Part shown: positions 25,023-34,523 of the stretch, one piece after another
Position numbering within the stretch: position 1 is the first letter of the stretch
How the letters are laid out: every line of letters starts with the position of its first letter
Notes under the pieces: model-generated
What the model was told of the DNA's origin: nothing
The model's database searches: none
Seen by the model: the letters and a program-made list of their open reading frames with translations, nothing else
Origin: Fibrobacterota bacterium
GTDB taxonomy: Bacteria > Fibrobacterota > Chitinivibrionia > Chitinivibrionales > Chitinispirillaceae
Direction: 5' to 3'
DNA length: 40,558 bases
NCBI GenBank assembly: GCA_023459055.1
Contig: JAEWVR010000001.1
Location: 1-40,558 of the forward strand
Translations under genes and position numbers: made by a program

Positions 25023-25445
25023 ATGGATCGAACTGCAGATGTATCATTGTATAAGGAATATAATAGCAGAGGTGGCGTTGCAGTTCAGATTCTGCTTGCT
25101 GTTGTAACACTTGGAATTATTGCCGGAATAATGGTGTTTACATTGTTGAAAGAGCGGGAAAAACAACAGGTGTATCATCGGAAAGTTATTGCAATTGCAG
25201 AATATGGATTGATGGAAGCTTTACAAAAAATTAACGGGGATCCATCATGGACTGGGTCCGGTCAAAAAACAGACTATGATGACGGGTGGTACAGGATTAA
25301 AGTAAGGCCATATACAAAATCAGACACATCCTTTATCAGTATTGTTTCAGAGGGACATATACAGTCAATTACGGATAGCCAGAAATGCGTGCTTTATAGA
25401 AGCGTGGTTAATGGTGATTCAGTATGGGTTAGAAAGAGTCCCTAG
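25023..25445 (+). CDS. Single-pass pilin-like or pilus-associated protein
   Basis: The frame is open from 24966, but the ATG at 25023 is preferred. The product (about 140 residues) has a short basic N-terminus ending in SRGG, a hydrophobic helix (VAVQILLAVVTLGIIAGIMVFTLL), then a soluble domain with an IAIAEYGLMEALQKI helix and a strand-rich end. The layout recalls minor pilins of the PilX/GspK kind, whose processing site is a glycine before the helix, but the conserved glutamate at position 5 is missing. It lies about 110 bases upstream of pilM, which supports a pilus role. Confidence 0.5.
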   Translation: MDRTADVSLYKEYNSRGGVAVQILLAVVTLGIIAGIMVFTLLKEREKQQVYHRKVIAIAEYGLMEALQKINGDPSWTGSGQKTDYDDGWYRIKVRPYTKSDTSFISIVSEGHIQSITDSQKCVLYRSVVNGDSVWVRKSP

Positions 25446-25484
25446 TTTTGTTGCAGTTATAAAAAACAGACTTTTTTATTGACA

Positions 25485-25513
25485 TTGACCATGTTTGTTG
25501 ATAAAAATAGAAT
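25485..25513 (+). promoter_or_regulatory. Promoter of the pilMNO operon
   Basis: TTGACC (25485-25490) and TAGAAT (25508-25513) have a 17-base spacer. A second -35 candidate, TTGACA (25479-25484), precedes it directly and could pair with TAAAAA at 25502-25507, also at 17 bases. Either would start the pilus operon just before pilM. Confidence 0.55.
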
Positions 25514-25552
25514 ATATGCGATTATCAGAAGTGTGTATTTGTAAATCGATAG

Positions 25553-26638
25553 ATGAAGGTAACGGATACGATGAACATTCTAAGCAAACTTAATCCTCAA
25601 CGATCAACAGTGGGTCTGGATATTGGAAACCACTCCCTTAAACTCGTTAAATTGATTCATCAGAAAAATGGTTACTTTCTTGAAGCAACAGGGATAAAGG
25701 AACTTCCTCCAGGTACGATTGAGGGTACAGATATAAAAAAAAGGGATGTGCTTATTGATTCGATTAGTAAACTTGTCAATCAGTGTGATCCCGAAATAAC
25801 CGATGTCGTTATAGCGATGGCCGGGCATAGTATAATCTCTGATAAAATTACGTTCAAGAATGAGACTGATGAGGCAGCCGAGGAGATGATACTCTGGGAA
25901 GCGGGGCAGCGAAGTCCTTTTGATGTTGATGATATTACGCTTGACTATAAAATCCTTCATCGAAAAGTTGATGCCAACGAGATGGAAGTACTGCTCGTTG
26001 CTGCAAAAAATGATATCATGAAAAATTATATTGATCTGGTGTATGAGGCTCATCTCAGACCGGTAATTGTAGATGTTGACGCTTTCGCGATTAATAACTG
26101 CTATGCCCTTGAAACAGCAGATCTGCCGCAGGATGGTGTCACGGCCCTGATAAACATCGGACATGATCTCACCAACGTAACATTTATAAAAGATGGTATT
26201 TATCACTCGACAAGGGATATTTCAACCGCAGGTGATTATTTTAATAAGACACTTCAGCGGAATCTCGGATTAAGTCCCGAAGATGCTGCAATGTTAATAA
26301 AGGGAAAAAATACAGCATCGTTTGACAATAGTAAATTTCAGCAAAGTATCGAATTCGCCGCAGAAGAGATGTCTTCAGGAATTGATCTCGCGTTTTCGTA
26401 TTTCAAAAGTTCAACCAAAAGTGACGTAATTGACAGGATAATATTATCGGGCGGCGGAGCATATATTCCGAATATTATCGATTTTCTTGCGAAACGACAT
26501 CAGACAACTGTTCAGGTATCAAATCCACTTGCATTTCTGCAGTACGATCCTGGACTATTCGGCAATCTTGAACCACAGAGCATTTCTGCCCTTCTGACTG
26601 TTGCTGTGGGACTCGCATTACGGAAAGTGGATGATTAA
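25553..26638 (+). CDS. pilM: Type IV pilus assembly protein PilM
   Basis: PilM is an actin/FtsA-like cytoplasmic protein that binds the N-terminus of PilN and links the pilus motor platform to the periplasmic alignment complex. The 361-residue length is normal. The ATP-binding segments VGLDIGNHSLKLVKL near residue 22, ALINIGHDLTNVTFI and ILSGGGAYIPNI are visible. The start may be the ATG at 25553 or the in-frame ATG at 25571, which has GAAGG upstream. It is first in the run pilM-pilN-pilO-PilP-like-pilQ. Confidence 0.94.
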   Translation: MKVTDTMNILSKLNPQRSTVGLDIGNHSLKLVKLIHQKNGYFLEATGIKELPPGTIEGTDIKKRDVLIDSISKLVNQCDPEITDVVIAMAGHSIISDKITFKNETDEAAEEMILWEAGQRSPFDVDDITLDYKILHRKVDANEMEVLLVAAKNDIMKNYIDLVYEAHLRPVIVDVDAFAINNCYALETADLPQDGVTALINIGHDLTNVTFIKDGIYHSTRDISTAGDYFNKTLQRNLGLSPEDAAMLIKGKNTASFDNSKFQQSIEFAAEEMSSGIDLAFSYFKSSTKSDVIDRIILSGGGAYIPNIIDFLAKRHQTTVQVSNPLAFLQYDPGLFGNLEPQSISALLTVAVGLALRKVDD

Positions 26639-27325
26639 ATGATTGAACGTATAGAAATTAACCTGTTGCCGGCGGAATACCGGTTTCACAAAAAAAGATT
26701 TCGGATTCATCGGGAGATGATCTATCCACTGCTTGGTGTGATTCTTACAGGTATAGTACTTGTATTCTGGACGTTGTTTCAGGAAAATTCGATTAGCTAT
26801 AATAAAGGTCAGATTGCATTTCTTTCGCAGCAGATCGAACAGAACAGGCCTATACAAAACGAGATCAATATGCTGCGCTCGGATAAAATGGCAATTCAGG
26901 AAAAGATCAGAGCACTCGAAAGAATCAGTGTCAGCCGTGAGAAATGGGTCAAGCTCATGGAGGAACTTTCCGGAAGGTTACCGCAGTATACCTGGCTGCT
27001 GTCAGTTAAAGAAGAGAATACGATCCCTCCTGTGTTGTCAATAGAAGGCAGAACCTATTCTTTTCCGGAGGTTGCCAATTATATGTCAAACCTTAAGGAT
27101 AGTAAATATATAAGCTCAGTCGGTCTTACCGATATTGAACAGGTAAGTTCAAAGGAAAAAGTATACAAGTTCTCAATAACCTGTTCATTGAATCAGGATG
27201 TAAATCTGGCTCCGGTTCAGAATGAACCAATTCCGGCTGTAGCTGCAAAAAGTACGGATAAACCGGCGGCAAAAGGTGCCAAAGCCGGTTCTGGTGGAAG
27301 CGCAGGAAAAAAGACGGGTAAATAA
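26639..27325 (+). CDS. pilN: Type IV pilus assembly protein PilN
   Basis: PilN has a short cytoplasmic N-terminus that docks into PilM, here IEINLLPAEYRFHKKR, the conserved INLLP motif. A membrane helix (about 31-50) and a coiled-coil/ferredoxin-like periplasmic domain follow. The 228-residue length is slightly long because of an extended C-terminus rich in Ala, Lys and Gly (AVAAKSTDKPAAKGAKAG). The ATG directly follows the pilM stop codon and the gene overlaps pilO by one base. Confidence 0.93.
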   Translation: MIERIEINLLPAEYRFHKKRFRIHREMIYPLLGVILTGIVLVFWTLFQENSISYNKGQIAFLSQQIEQNRPIQNEINMLRSDKMAIQEKIRALERISVSREKWVKLMEELSGRLPQYTWLLSVKEENTIPPVLSIEGRTYSFPEVANYMSNLKDSKYISSVGLTDIEQVSSKEKVYKFSITCSLNQDVNLAPVQNEPIPAVAAKSTDKPAAKGAKAGSGGSAGKKTGK

Positions 27326-27918
27326 TGAAGACGAAATTCAATTTAAAAGATCCAAAATACAGGATTCCGATATTGTTAAGTTTAATCATGGTTGGAATGA
27401 TTGCGATATGGTATTATTATGTATACGCACCAAATATTGAAAAAATTCACCAGCTTGAACAGAAGGTGAATGCAAAGCAGGACACGCTGCGAACAATTCA
27501 GGCGCTGAAACCTCAATTGACTATGCTTCGTGAGGAACTGCGGCTTGCGGAGCATAAACTTGACTCTTTAAAGTCAATATTCCCGGATCAGAAGGAAATT
27601 CCGAGATTGATAAGAGAAATAACAAGTGTTGCCCGGGCTACGGGTATAACAACAACAAAGTTTAATCCTATGCCGGATATAGAGAAAGAATATTATGTCG
27701 AAAACCATTACAATATCGCTGTCAGCGGAGGTTATCATCAATTAGCCGAATTCTTCGCCTTTCTTGCAAATTTTACACTGATTATTAATTTGTCAAGTAT
27801 GCATATTACGACAAATCCTGAATACGATCCGGTTCCGGTGCTGATGGGAGCTGTCGAAAACGGTAACGAAACAATTGTTTCACAATTTGAAATGACAACC
27901 TTTTCATCGAAAAAATAA
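27325..27918 (+). CDS. pilO: Type IV pilus assembly protein PilO
   Basis: PilO forms a dimer with PilN in the inner membrane. This 197-residue protein has a cytoplasmic start, a membrane helix (about 13-33), a coiled coil (IEKIHQLEQKVNAKQDTL and on) and a ferredoxin-like domain with IPRLIREITSVARATGI and the HYNIAVSGGYHQLAEFFA segment, which matches the PilO fold (GxYhqlxxFl). It shares one base with pilN. Confidence 0.93.
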   Translation: MKTKFNLKDPKYRIPILLSLIMVGMIAIWYYYVYAPNIEKIHQLEQKVNAKQDTLRTIQALKPQLTMLREELRLAEHKLDSLKSIFPDQKEIPRLIREITSVARATGITTTKFNPMPDIEKEYYVENHYNIAVSGGYHQLAEFFAFLANFTLIINLSSMHITTNPEYDPVPVLMGAVENGNETIVSQFEMTTFSSKK

Positions 27919-27920
27919 CT

Positions 27921-29816
27921 ATGTATACCTACACGAAAAAACAGAATAAACTCAGAACGTGCAGAATTGGATTGTTGATTCTGATGTGCGCATTGTTTGC
28001 TGCATCAGCATCCATACCTGTTGTCTCTGATTTGAAACTGCTTGGAAGTGACCGCGGGCTTGCACTTGCGATAACAGCCGATCTTCCATTTGAAGCACAG
28101 TTTAAGAAAACGTCTCCGGTAACTGTGAGAATACTGATCGCCAACAGCGTTTATGGATTAAGTACATTTTCATTTTCGAATTTCAGGGATGCTTTGCCAA
28201 TAAGTAAACTAACAATAGCTGAACAAAAAAATAATGCGATACAAATAGATTTAACAATAAAGGGTAATCTTGAAATAGCAATTGAAACACAAAAGAAAAA
28301 TAATCAATACATTGCCTTGATAAGCAGAACACCATGTCCGCAGTTTAAATGGAGTGCAGCAGAATCGGATATAAAAGATGTTGCAGTACGACAGCTTGAA
28401 CCTGTTGAGCCTTCAAAAACGGCTTTGCCGGCAACAAAAACTGAACAGGTGATGTCATTAACGCAACAAAAGACTGTTACAGGAAATGCGTCTGAAAAAA
28501 CTCCTGCCCTGGTGAATGAATCAATCAATGCACCATCTGAGGCTCGTCTTGTAAATATTGCCGTGATACAGAGAAATAACATATGTGCATTAAGTTTTGA
28601 ACTTGACCGCGATGCACAGAGCAATGTGAAACGGGTAAAGGATACAATATATCTCGAAATAGAAAAAACAAAAATTGCGCTCAGAAGTAATATGGTAAAT
28701 GTTCCAAAAGGAATACCCTATAGTGCCATACGAGTAAAAGAAAAAACTATAAATTCAAGGGCGTTTCTTCAGGTTGCAATTGTTATGGACAGAAAGATCA
28801 GTGATCTTAAAAATGGGGTCATGCTTAAAAAAGAAAAAACGATCACTTTTATTTCTGGTAGTAAATCATCGGATAAGTTGACACAATGGAGTAGTGAGCT
28901 TGGTATCGTTCTTGAACAGTCACTCTACGATCTGCCATCATACAGTGTAGATCTTAAAACACTTGAAAAACGTGCATTGACAGATGCCGGTGCATTGGTT
29001 GCCACAAAAGATAATACATTTGCAATACAGGATTCACCGGTGACATCTATTGCACCTAATGTCAATGAATCAACAATTAATCTGACACCGCCTCATAAGG
29101 CACCATTGATTGTCATTAATGATAATGTAAATATACGTGCTGATGCATCCGGGGCTGCTGCAATTGCAGGAAAACTTCCGATTGGGGAGAAGGTCGATCA
29201 GATTGCAAAAAAAGGACAGTGGTATCAAGTCAGATCCGGTGAAATCACTGGCTGGATTTATGATAAAAACGTAGTTGACAGTACAAAAATTACTGATGAG
29301 CAGCAGCGTGCCATTATCGTTGCACGTCAAAAAATTGAAAAGGCACAAAATCCGGAGGTGCCTGTTGTAAACGAAATTCCAAAAGTTGTAGAAAGTACCG
29401 TCGCAACGGGAGCAGATGCACCTACTGTCGGACCAGTTACGACGCTTGAAATTGTTGAAAAAAAACAGGACTCATCATTGATCGACACTATAAGAAATCA
29501 TGTACGATATGTTCGTAGCGGGCGTGATCCGTTTTTACCGCTTATTGTGGACACAACGGATGATTCTCAAGGTGCAAATGTTGAGCATTTGCGACTGGTT
29601 GGTGTTTTGATTGACAATGCAGAGCAGATCGCGCTTCTTGAAGATCTTAAAAATGACAGGAAACCATTTGCACTGAGAGAAAATGATAAGGTGAACAGAG
29701 GAAAAGTGTTAAAGATCTATAAAGACAAGGTTGTATTTCTTTTAACCGAGTTTGGTATCTCAAGGTCATACACAATACGCCTTGCAACAAATCAGGAGCA
29801 GGAGGCAGGTAAATGA
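27921..29816 (+). CDS. AMIN-SH3-PilP fusion pilus protein
   Basis: A 631-residue secreted protein starting with a signal peptide (residues about 12-30). Two regions (about 36-130 and 205-310) look like AMIN domains, the peptidoglycan-binding domain normally at the N-terminus of PilQ. An SH3b domain follows (about 392-452, INDNVNIRADAS...GWIYDKNVV) and the last 100 residues match PilP (SGRDPFLPL, LRLVGVLID, FALRENDKVNRGKVLKIYKD). PilP links the PilNO dimer to the secretin. Thus the cell-wall-binding part appears to have been moved from PilQ to the PilP partner. The AMIN assignment is by eye and less certain than SH3 and PilP. Confidence 0.8.
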   Translation: MYTYTKKQNKLRTCRIGLLILMCALFAASASIPVVSDLKLLGSDRGLALAITADLPFEAQFKKTSPVTVRILIANSVYGLSTFSFSNFRDALPISKLTIAEQKNNAIQIDLTIKGNLEIAIETQKKNNQYIALISRTPCPQFKWSAAESDIKDVAVRQLEPVEPSKTALPATKTEQVMSLTQQKTVTGNASEKTPALVNESINAPSEARLVNIAVIQRNNICALSFELDRDAQSNVKRVKDTIYLEIEKTKIALRSNMVNVPKGIPYSAIRVKEKTINSRAFLQVAIVMDRKISDLKNGVMLKKEKTITFISGSKSSDKLTQWSSELGIVLEQSLYDLPSYSVDLKTLEKRALTDAGALVATKDNTFAIQDSPVTSIAPNVNESTINLTPPHKAPLIVINDNVNIRADASGAAAIAGKLPIGEKVDQIAKKGQWYQVRSGEITGWIYDKNVVDSTKITDEQQRAIIVARQKIEKAQNPEVPVVNEIPKVVESTVATGADAPTVGPVTTLEIVEKKQDSSLIDTIRNHVRYVRSGRDPFLPLIVDTTDDSQGANVEHLRLVGVLIDNAEQIALLEDLKNDRKPFALRENDKVNRGKVLKIYKDKVVFLLTEFGISRSYTIRLATNQEQEAGK

Positions 29817-31111
29817 TGCCAGTAGCAGGATATAGAAAAATTTTCGGTACAGTGTGTTGCATCTTGGCAATCATCTGTATTTCCGTTGAAGCGCAGGATG
29901 CAAATTATACAGCACGTAATGCAAAAGTAATTGAGTTTTTCGATGTATACAATGCAGACCTTCGATCTGTGTTTAAGCAGCTCAGTGAATATAGTGGTGT
30001 CGATATTGTCGCAGCCGATAATGTAAAGGGCACAGTATCTATTTCTGTGACCAAAAAAACATGGATCGAAATATTGACTATCGTATGCCGTATTGCAAAT
30101 CTAACATTGACAAGTGAAGAGAATTATGTGTATATACTGACTGCTGATGACTATATGAAACGTCAGACAGCTAAAGCAGCAACCGAAGATATTGCTGTCA
30201 ATATGGCTCCTTTACGCAGGGAAATCATCAAGATCAATCATTCACCGGTTGGTTCAATTAAAGAATCGGTTATGGGACTTCTATCTGCTAAAGGAAAACT
30301 GACTGCTGTTGAGCATAATAATTCATTAATTATTGTGGACACAGATCAGGCGATTGAGCAAATCAGGAAAATGATTGCAGCTTTTGATATCGAGACAGCG
30401 CAAATATCAATATCCTGTAAAATCATTGAAGTCAGTTCCGGGGCCGCACAGAGACTTGGTATCAGTTGGGGCTTTTTTAATAAAACCGCAGGTGTAAATG
30501 TTGAACATCTGGGGCGTGGAGAAAATGTTGTTGCCGGTGCGCTTGAAAAAGTTTCGTATGGAATCCTCAATTCAGATAATCTTACCGCAGCACTTGAATA
30601 TTTATTCTCTGATGCAAAGGGTGAAGTCGTTGCGCAGCCACAGATTACAACTCTTGACAATAAAGAAGCAAAAATTTTCATGGGTCAAAAAGTACCATTC
30701 AGCAATCTTGATGTAGCGGGAAATACGGTCGTTACCTACATTGATGCTGGTACCGAATTAACCGTAAAACCACACTTAAGCGGTGAGGGACGGATACTGC
30801 TGGAACTTGCTCCCAAGAAGGAATCGTATCAGCTCGTTGAAGGGATACCGGTTATCAACCGTCAGAGTGCTCAAACGAATGTCGTTGTAAGTAATGGTGA
30901 AACTGTAGTTATCGCAGGGTTGACATCTAATGAGAAAATCGAAGCTGAAGAAGGAATTCCATTTTTGAAAAGCATTCCGTTTATCGGTAATCTTTTCAAG
31001 CGTTCGAGAAAAAGTCTTGATAAAAAGGATCTGATCATTTTTGTTACACCACATATCATCCAGCGTGATGTGGTTGCACAAGGCAACCCGACAGATTCTA
31101 TTGCCAAGTAA
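29813..31111 (+). CDS. pilQ: Type IV pilus secretin PilQ, short form
   Basis: The secretin is the outer-membrane gate for the pilus. This 432-residue form is much shorter than typical PilQ (about 600-750) because it lacks N-terminal AMIN domains, which seem to lie in the upstream fusion. A signal peptide (about 1-27) is followed by an STN/N0-like domain (VYNADLRSVFKQLSEYSGVDIV), one N1-like domain (about 125-185) and the secretin domain (about 220-425) with GQKVPFSNLD, the conserved NGETVVIAGL and GIPFLKSIPFIGNLF. It overlaps the preceding gene by 4 bases. Confidence 0.93.
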   Translation: MMPVAGYRKIFGTVCCILAIICISVEAQDANYTARNAKVIEFFDVYNADLRSVFKQLSEYSGVDIVAADNVKGTVSISVTKKTWIEILTIVCRIANLTLTSEENYVYILTADDYMKRQTAKAATEDIAVNMAPLRREIIKINHSPVGSIKESVMGLLSAKGKLTAVEHNNSLIIVDTDQAIEQIRKMIAAFDIETAQISISCKIIEVSSGAAQRLGISWGFFNKTAGVNVEHLGRGENVVAGALEKVSYGILNSDNLTAALEYLFSDAKGEVVAQPQITTLDNKEAKIFMGQKVPFSNLDVAGNTVVTYIDAGTELTVKPHLSGEGRILLELAPKKESYQLVEGIPVINRQSAQTNVVVSNGETVVIAGLTSNEKIEAEEGIPFLKSIPFIGNLFKRSRKSLDKKDLIIFVTPHIIQRDVVAQGNPTDSIAK

Positions 31112-31136
31112 TAATTAGATGTCAACAAAAGCGCAC

Positions 31137-31169
31137 AAAAAAAATCCTGTTTAAGACAGGATTTTTTTT
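31137..31169 (+). terminator. Rho-independent terminator of the pil operon
   Basis: AAATCCTGT (31142-31150) pairs with ACAGGATTT (31156-31164) with a five-base loop, and the flanking A8/T8 runs extend the stem to 14 pairs. The symmetric A and T tracts would let it work in both directions. It lies 25 bases after the pilQ stop. Confidence 0.9.
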
Positions 31170-31180
31170 ATACTACATCA

Positions 31181-31209
31181 TTGACTCTGTTTCACATACA
31201 TGGTACACT
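31181..31209 (+). promoter_or_regulatory. Promoter of nrdD
   Basis: TTGACT (31181-31186) and TACACT (31204-31209) have a 17-base spacer. They leave a leader of about 125 bases before the nrdD start. A CATATATAG segment at about 31228-31236 resembles half of an NrdR box but is one base short of the consensus, so NrdR control is only possible. Confidence 0.55.
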
Positions 31210-31340
31210 GATTGGTAAACAGGTAGCATATATAGTAGTAAAATACCGGCTAATACTGTAATACGTTTGGTCACTTTAAATTTACGAAACCGGGTTGCAC
31301 GTGCTAACCTGATGATTTATCAACAGGAGAAGATGTAGAA

Positions 31341-33524
31341 ATGATTTCAACGATCAGAAAGCGTGATGGAAAACTTGTACCGTATGATAACTACAAAATT
31401 GCCAACGCAATCTTCAAAGCGATCGAAGCAACTGGTGGCAATGATTTCGGACTGGCTCTCTCCCTTGCAAAAAATGTTGATGATGCCATAGGAAGAAAAT
31501 TTCATCCCAAATCAATTCCCGCCGTTGAAGAGATTCAGGATCTGGTCGAAAAGGTACTTATCGAATTCGGACATGCAAAAGTCGCAAAATCGTACATCCT
31601 CTATCGTGAACAGCATCGGCGTATCAGAAGTACAAAAGATCTTGTCGTTGACATTGCGTCAACAATGAATGGATATCTTGATAAAGCGGACTGGCGGGTT
31701 CTGGAGAATTCAAATGTCAATTATTCGCTTGGCGGACTGATACTTCATAATAGCGGTGCAATTACTGCAAATTACTGGCTGGAAAATATCTATGGTCATG
31801 ATATCTCCATGGCGCACAGAAATGGCAATATCCACATACACGACTTGTCAATGTTTTCAGGATATTGTGCAGGATGGTCATTGCGTCAATTGATCACTGA
31901 CGGGCTCGGAAAAGTTAAAGGGAAAATTTCATCAACGCCACCAAAGCATCTGTCGACACTTGTCCAGCAAATGGTCAGTTTCCTGGGTATTTTACAAAAC
32001 GAATGGGCTGGCGCTCAGGCGTTTTCATCATTTGATACCTATCTTGCCCCGTTTGTACGGGTTGACAACTTAAGCTACAGCGAAGTTAAACAACACATTC
32101 AGTCATTCATTTTTGGGGTCAATACGCCATCACGCTGGGGCTCACAGGCTCCGTTTACAAATATTACCCTGGACTGGATCGTACCGGATGATATGCGGGA
32201 TCAACCGGCAATTGTCGGGGGAAAGCCGCTTGAACAGACATATGGCGAATTTCAGGCGGAAATGGATATTATCAATAAGGCGTTTCTTGAAGTGCTTCTT
32301 GATGGCGATGCGGATGGGAGAGGATTTTCGTATCCGATTCCAACATATAATATTACACCTAATTTTAATTGGGACAGCGAAAATGCGCGACTGTTATTTA
32401 AAATGACCGGCAAATATGGTACTCCCTATTTCCAGAACTTCATGAACTCCAAACTCAATCCATCAGATGTGCGCTCTATGTGCTGTAGATTACAACTTGA
32501 TAAGAGAGAACTTCGTAACAGGGGGGGCGGTTTATTCGGATCAGATGAATTCACAGGATCTATAGGGGTTGTAACAATAAACCTGCCACGAATCGGATAT
32601 TTGTCAACTACGCGTGAAAATTATTTCCGTCAGATTGATCATTATATGGACATCGCACGGGACTCACTCGAAATAAAACGGAAAGTTATCACAAAACTGA
32701 TGGATCAGGGGTTATTCCCCTATACAAAAAGGTATTTACGTCACTGGAATAACCATTTCTCGACAATCGGGCTTATAGGAATGAATGAATCAGTACTGAA
32801 TTTTCTTGGAAAAGATCTTACCTGTCAGTCATCAATGGATTTTGCCATGGAAGTACTCACCTATATGAGAGAACGATTGACAATGTATCAGCAGGAAACT
32901 GGACATTTATATAATCTTGAAGCCACTCCCGGTGAGGGAACATCACATCGTCTTGCCAGGATTGACAGAACAAAATTTTCACGAATGAGCATACCGGGAG
33001 GTGATAGTCCGTATTATACAAACTCGACACAATTACCCGTTAATGCAACTAACGATATCTTTGAGGCACTTGATAAACAAAATGAGATACAGGGATTGTA
33101 TACAGGTGGGACAGTGTTCCATGCGTATATCGGCGAGAGTATTGATGATTACACGGTTTGCAGAAAACTTGTTCAGGATATAGCCACCAATTATAAAATT
33201 CCTTATTTTACAATATCACCAACATTTTCCATTTGTGAGTCTCATGGATATCTTAAAGGTGAACAGTACACATGTCCTGATTGCGGTGCAGAAACCGAAG
33301 TCTATGCACGAATTGTCGGATATTACCGGCCCGTTCAGAACTGGAATCCCGGTAAAAAAGAGGAATTCAGTGAACGGTCAGTATATGATCTCAATGAAAC
33401 CAGGAATGTGGAAATTAAACCGGAAACAATTCCTGTTGAATCCTATGATAATCTGGATGACAGAATGGGTAACGGGGTTGATATTGATACTGTCGAAAAA
33501 GAGTATATGGGAAAAGTAATATAG
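31341..33524 (+). CDS. nrdD: Anaerobic ribonucleoside-triphosphate reductase
   Basis: Class III reductase, a glycyl radical enzyme that makes deoxynucleotides without oxygen. The 727 residues start with an ATP-cone regulatory domain (STIRKRDGKLVPYDNYKIANAI, about 1-95). The barrel has the expected NSGAITANYWLENIYGHDI and RNGNIHIHDLSMFSGYCAGW. The C-terminal part has a zinc site of Cys-His-Cys-Cys type (FSICESHG, CPDCG) and the glycyl radical loop RIVGYYRPVQNWN. An AGGAG site lies 10 bases before the ATG. The activase is encoded 260 bases downstream. Confidence 0.97.
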   Translation: MISTIRKRDGKLVPYDNYKIANAIFKAIEATGGNDFGLALSLAKNVDDAIGRKFHPKSIPAVEEIQDLVEKVLIEFGHAKVAKSYILYREQHRRIRSTKDLVVDIASTMNGYLDKADWRVLENSNVNYSLGGLILHNSGAITANYWLENIYGHDISMAHRNGNIHIHDLSMFSGYCAGWSLRQLITDGLGKVKGKISSTPPKHLSTLVQQMVSFLGILQNEWAGAQAFSSFDTYLAPFVRVDNLSYSEVKQHIQSFIFGVNTPSRWGSQAPFTNITLDWIVPDDMRDQPAIVGGKPLEQTYGEFQAEMDIINKAFLEVLLDGDADGRGFSYPIPTYNITPNFNWDSENARLLFKMTGKYGTPYFQNFMNSKLNPSDVRSMCCRLQLDKRELRNRGGGLFGSDEFTGSIGVVTINLPRIGYLSTTRENYFRQIDHYMDIARDSLEIKRKVITKLMDQGLFPYTKRYLRHWNNHFSTIGLIGMNESVLNFLGKDLTCQSSMDFAMEVLTYMRERLTMYQQETGHLYNLEATPGEGTSHRLARIDRTKFSRMSIPGGDSPYYTNSTQLPVNATNDIFEALDKQNEIQGLYTGGTVFHAYIGESIDDYTVCRKLVQDIATNYKIPYFTISPTFSICESHGYLKGEQYTCPDCGAETEVYARIVGYYRPVQNWNPGKKEEFSERSVYDLNETRNVEIKPETIPVESYDNLDDRMGNGVDIDTVEKEYMGKVI

Positions 33525-33544
33525 CATTTCTCGAAGCGGCCCTA

Positions 33545-33585
33545 AAAAAGCCTGTAGTATAACGTGCTTGTACTACAGGCTTTTT
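33545..33585 (+). terminator. Rho-independent terminator of nrdD
   Basis: GCCTGTAGTA (33550-33559) pairs perfectly with 33571-33580, with flanking A5 and T5 extending the stem, and an 11-base loop. It lies 20 bases after nrdD, so nrdG must have its own promoter or depend on read-through. Confidence 0.88.
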
Positions 33586-33708
33586 GTATATTTAACCCGG
33601 AATGTTCAATAAGTATCTGAGTTATGCTTTGTTACAGTATTTTTACCGGAACCATTACTCAGAACAATAAGCAACTATTTACACATGAAGACAATCGGCT
33701 GATGTAAT

Positions 33709-33745
33709 CTGCAACACTGATTAAGGATGACATTGTGTGTTGCAG
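33709..33745 (+). repeat. 9-bp hairpin in the nrdG leader
   Basis: CTGCAACAC (33709-33717) is the exact complement of 33737-33745, with a 19-base loop, 40 bases before the nrdG start. No U-tract follows. It could be a regulatory or stabilising structure in the leader; nothing in the sequence tells which. Confidence 0.4.
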
Positions 33746-33784
33746 TAAATTGCCGGAGTAGTTTATTCAGGGATTGATCATATC

Positions 33785-34483
33785 ATGCAGGAACAACATG
33801 TTGGAATAATCGGGTGGCAGAAAAATTCATTTATCGATTACCCGGGAACAATTGCAACGGTACTGTTTTTTAAGGGATGCAATTTGCGTTGTCCCTGGTG
33901 TCACAATCCGGATATAGTATTTGGTAAGCTACCCGAAATAGATTTTGCTATAATCGAACAGTTTGTTCATAAAAGGCGCTCTGTTATTCACGGTGTAGTG
34001 TTAACAGGCGGAGAGCCGACGCTTCATTCCTCTCTTGAAATGGTGGCAGTGCGGATTCGCCAGGCAGGTATGAAAATTAAGCTTGACACAAATGGTCTAA
34101 ATCCTGAATCAGTCAGAAAAATATCACCGGATTATTGTGCGCTTGACATAAAGACATCGATTGACAAGTATGACATGGTAGGGTGTAAACTATGCGATTC
34201 GGAAAAACGTATCCGTGAGTCTATTGATATAGTACGCTCAATGGGTGAACATGCTGAGATCCGCATTACGGTGGTTGAACCCTATATTAACGAAAAAGTG
34301 ATCTGTGAAACAGGAATTATGATTAATGGTGTATCAAAAGTATACCTTCAGCGGTTCAAAAACAGTGGCGCACTTGTCAACGGTGACGCCGTAAGTAATC
34401 ATCATGTAACCGATGAAACACTTGCAAAGTACCGGGAAATACTTCTGGAAAATGTTTCATGCTGTGAGATCAGGAATAGTTGA
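33785..34483 (+). CDS. nrdG: Anaerobic ribonucleotide reductase activating protein
   Basis: A 232-residue radical SAM activase that generates the glycyl radical on NrdD. The [4Fe-4S]-SAM motif is in KGCNLRCPWCHNPD (CxxxCxxC), preceded by the substrate-side NSFIDYPGTIATVLFF. The GGEPTLH motif for SAM binding and LDTNGLNPE are also visible. It belongs to the longer NrdG2 type common in strict anaerobes. The gene follows nrdD on the same strand but is separated by a strong terminator. Confidence 0.92.
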   Translation: MQEQHVGIIGWQKNSFIDYPGTIATVLFFKGCNLRCPWCHNPDIVFGKLPEIDFAIIEQFVHKRRSVIHGVVLTGGEPTLHSSLEMVAVRIRQAGMKIKLDTNGLNPESVRKISPDYCALDIKTSIDKYDMVGCKLCDSEKRIRESIDIVRSMGEHAEIRITVVEPYINEKVICETGIMINGVSKVYLQRFKNSGALVNGDAVSNHHVTDETLAKYREILLENVSCCEIRNS

Positions 34484-34523
34484 CAAAGAGGCCTGTTATC
34501 TCAGGTGCATACTTACGAAAATC

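Noticed and set aside
31226..31240. NrdR box before nrdD
   Set aside because: One base too short for the consensus and no second box at the usual distance.
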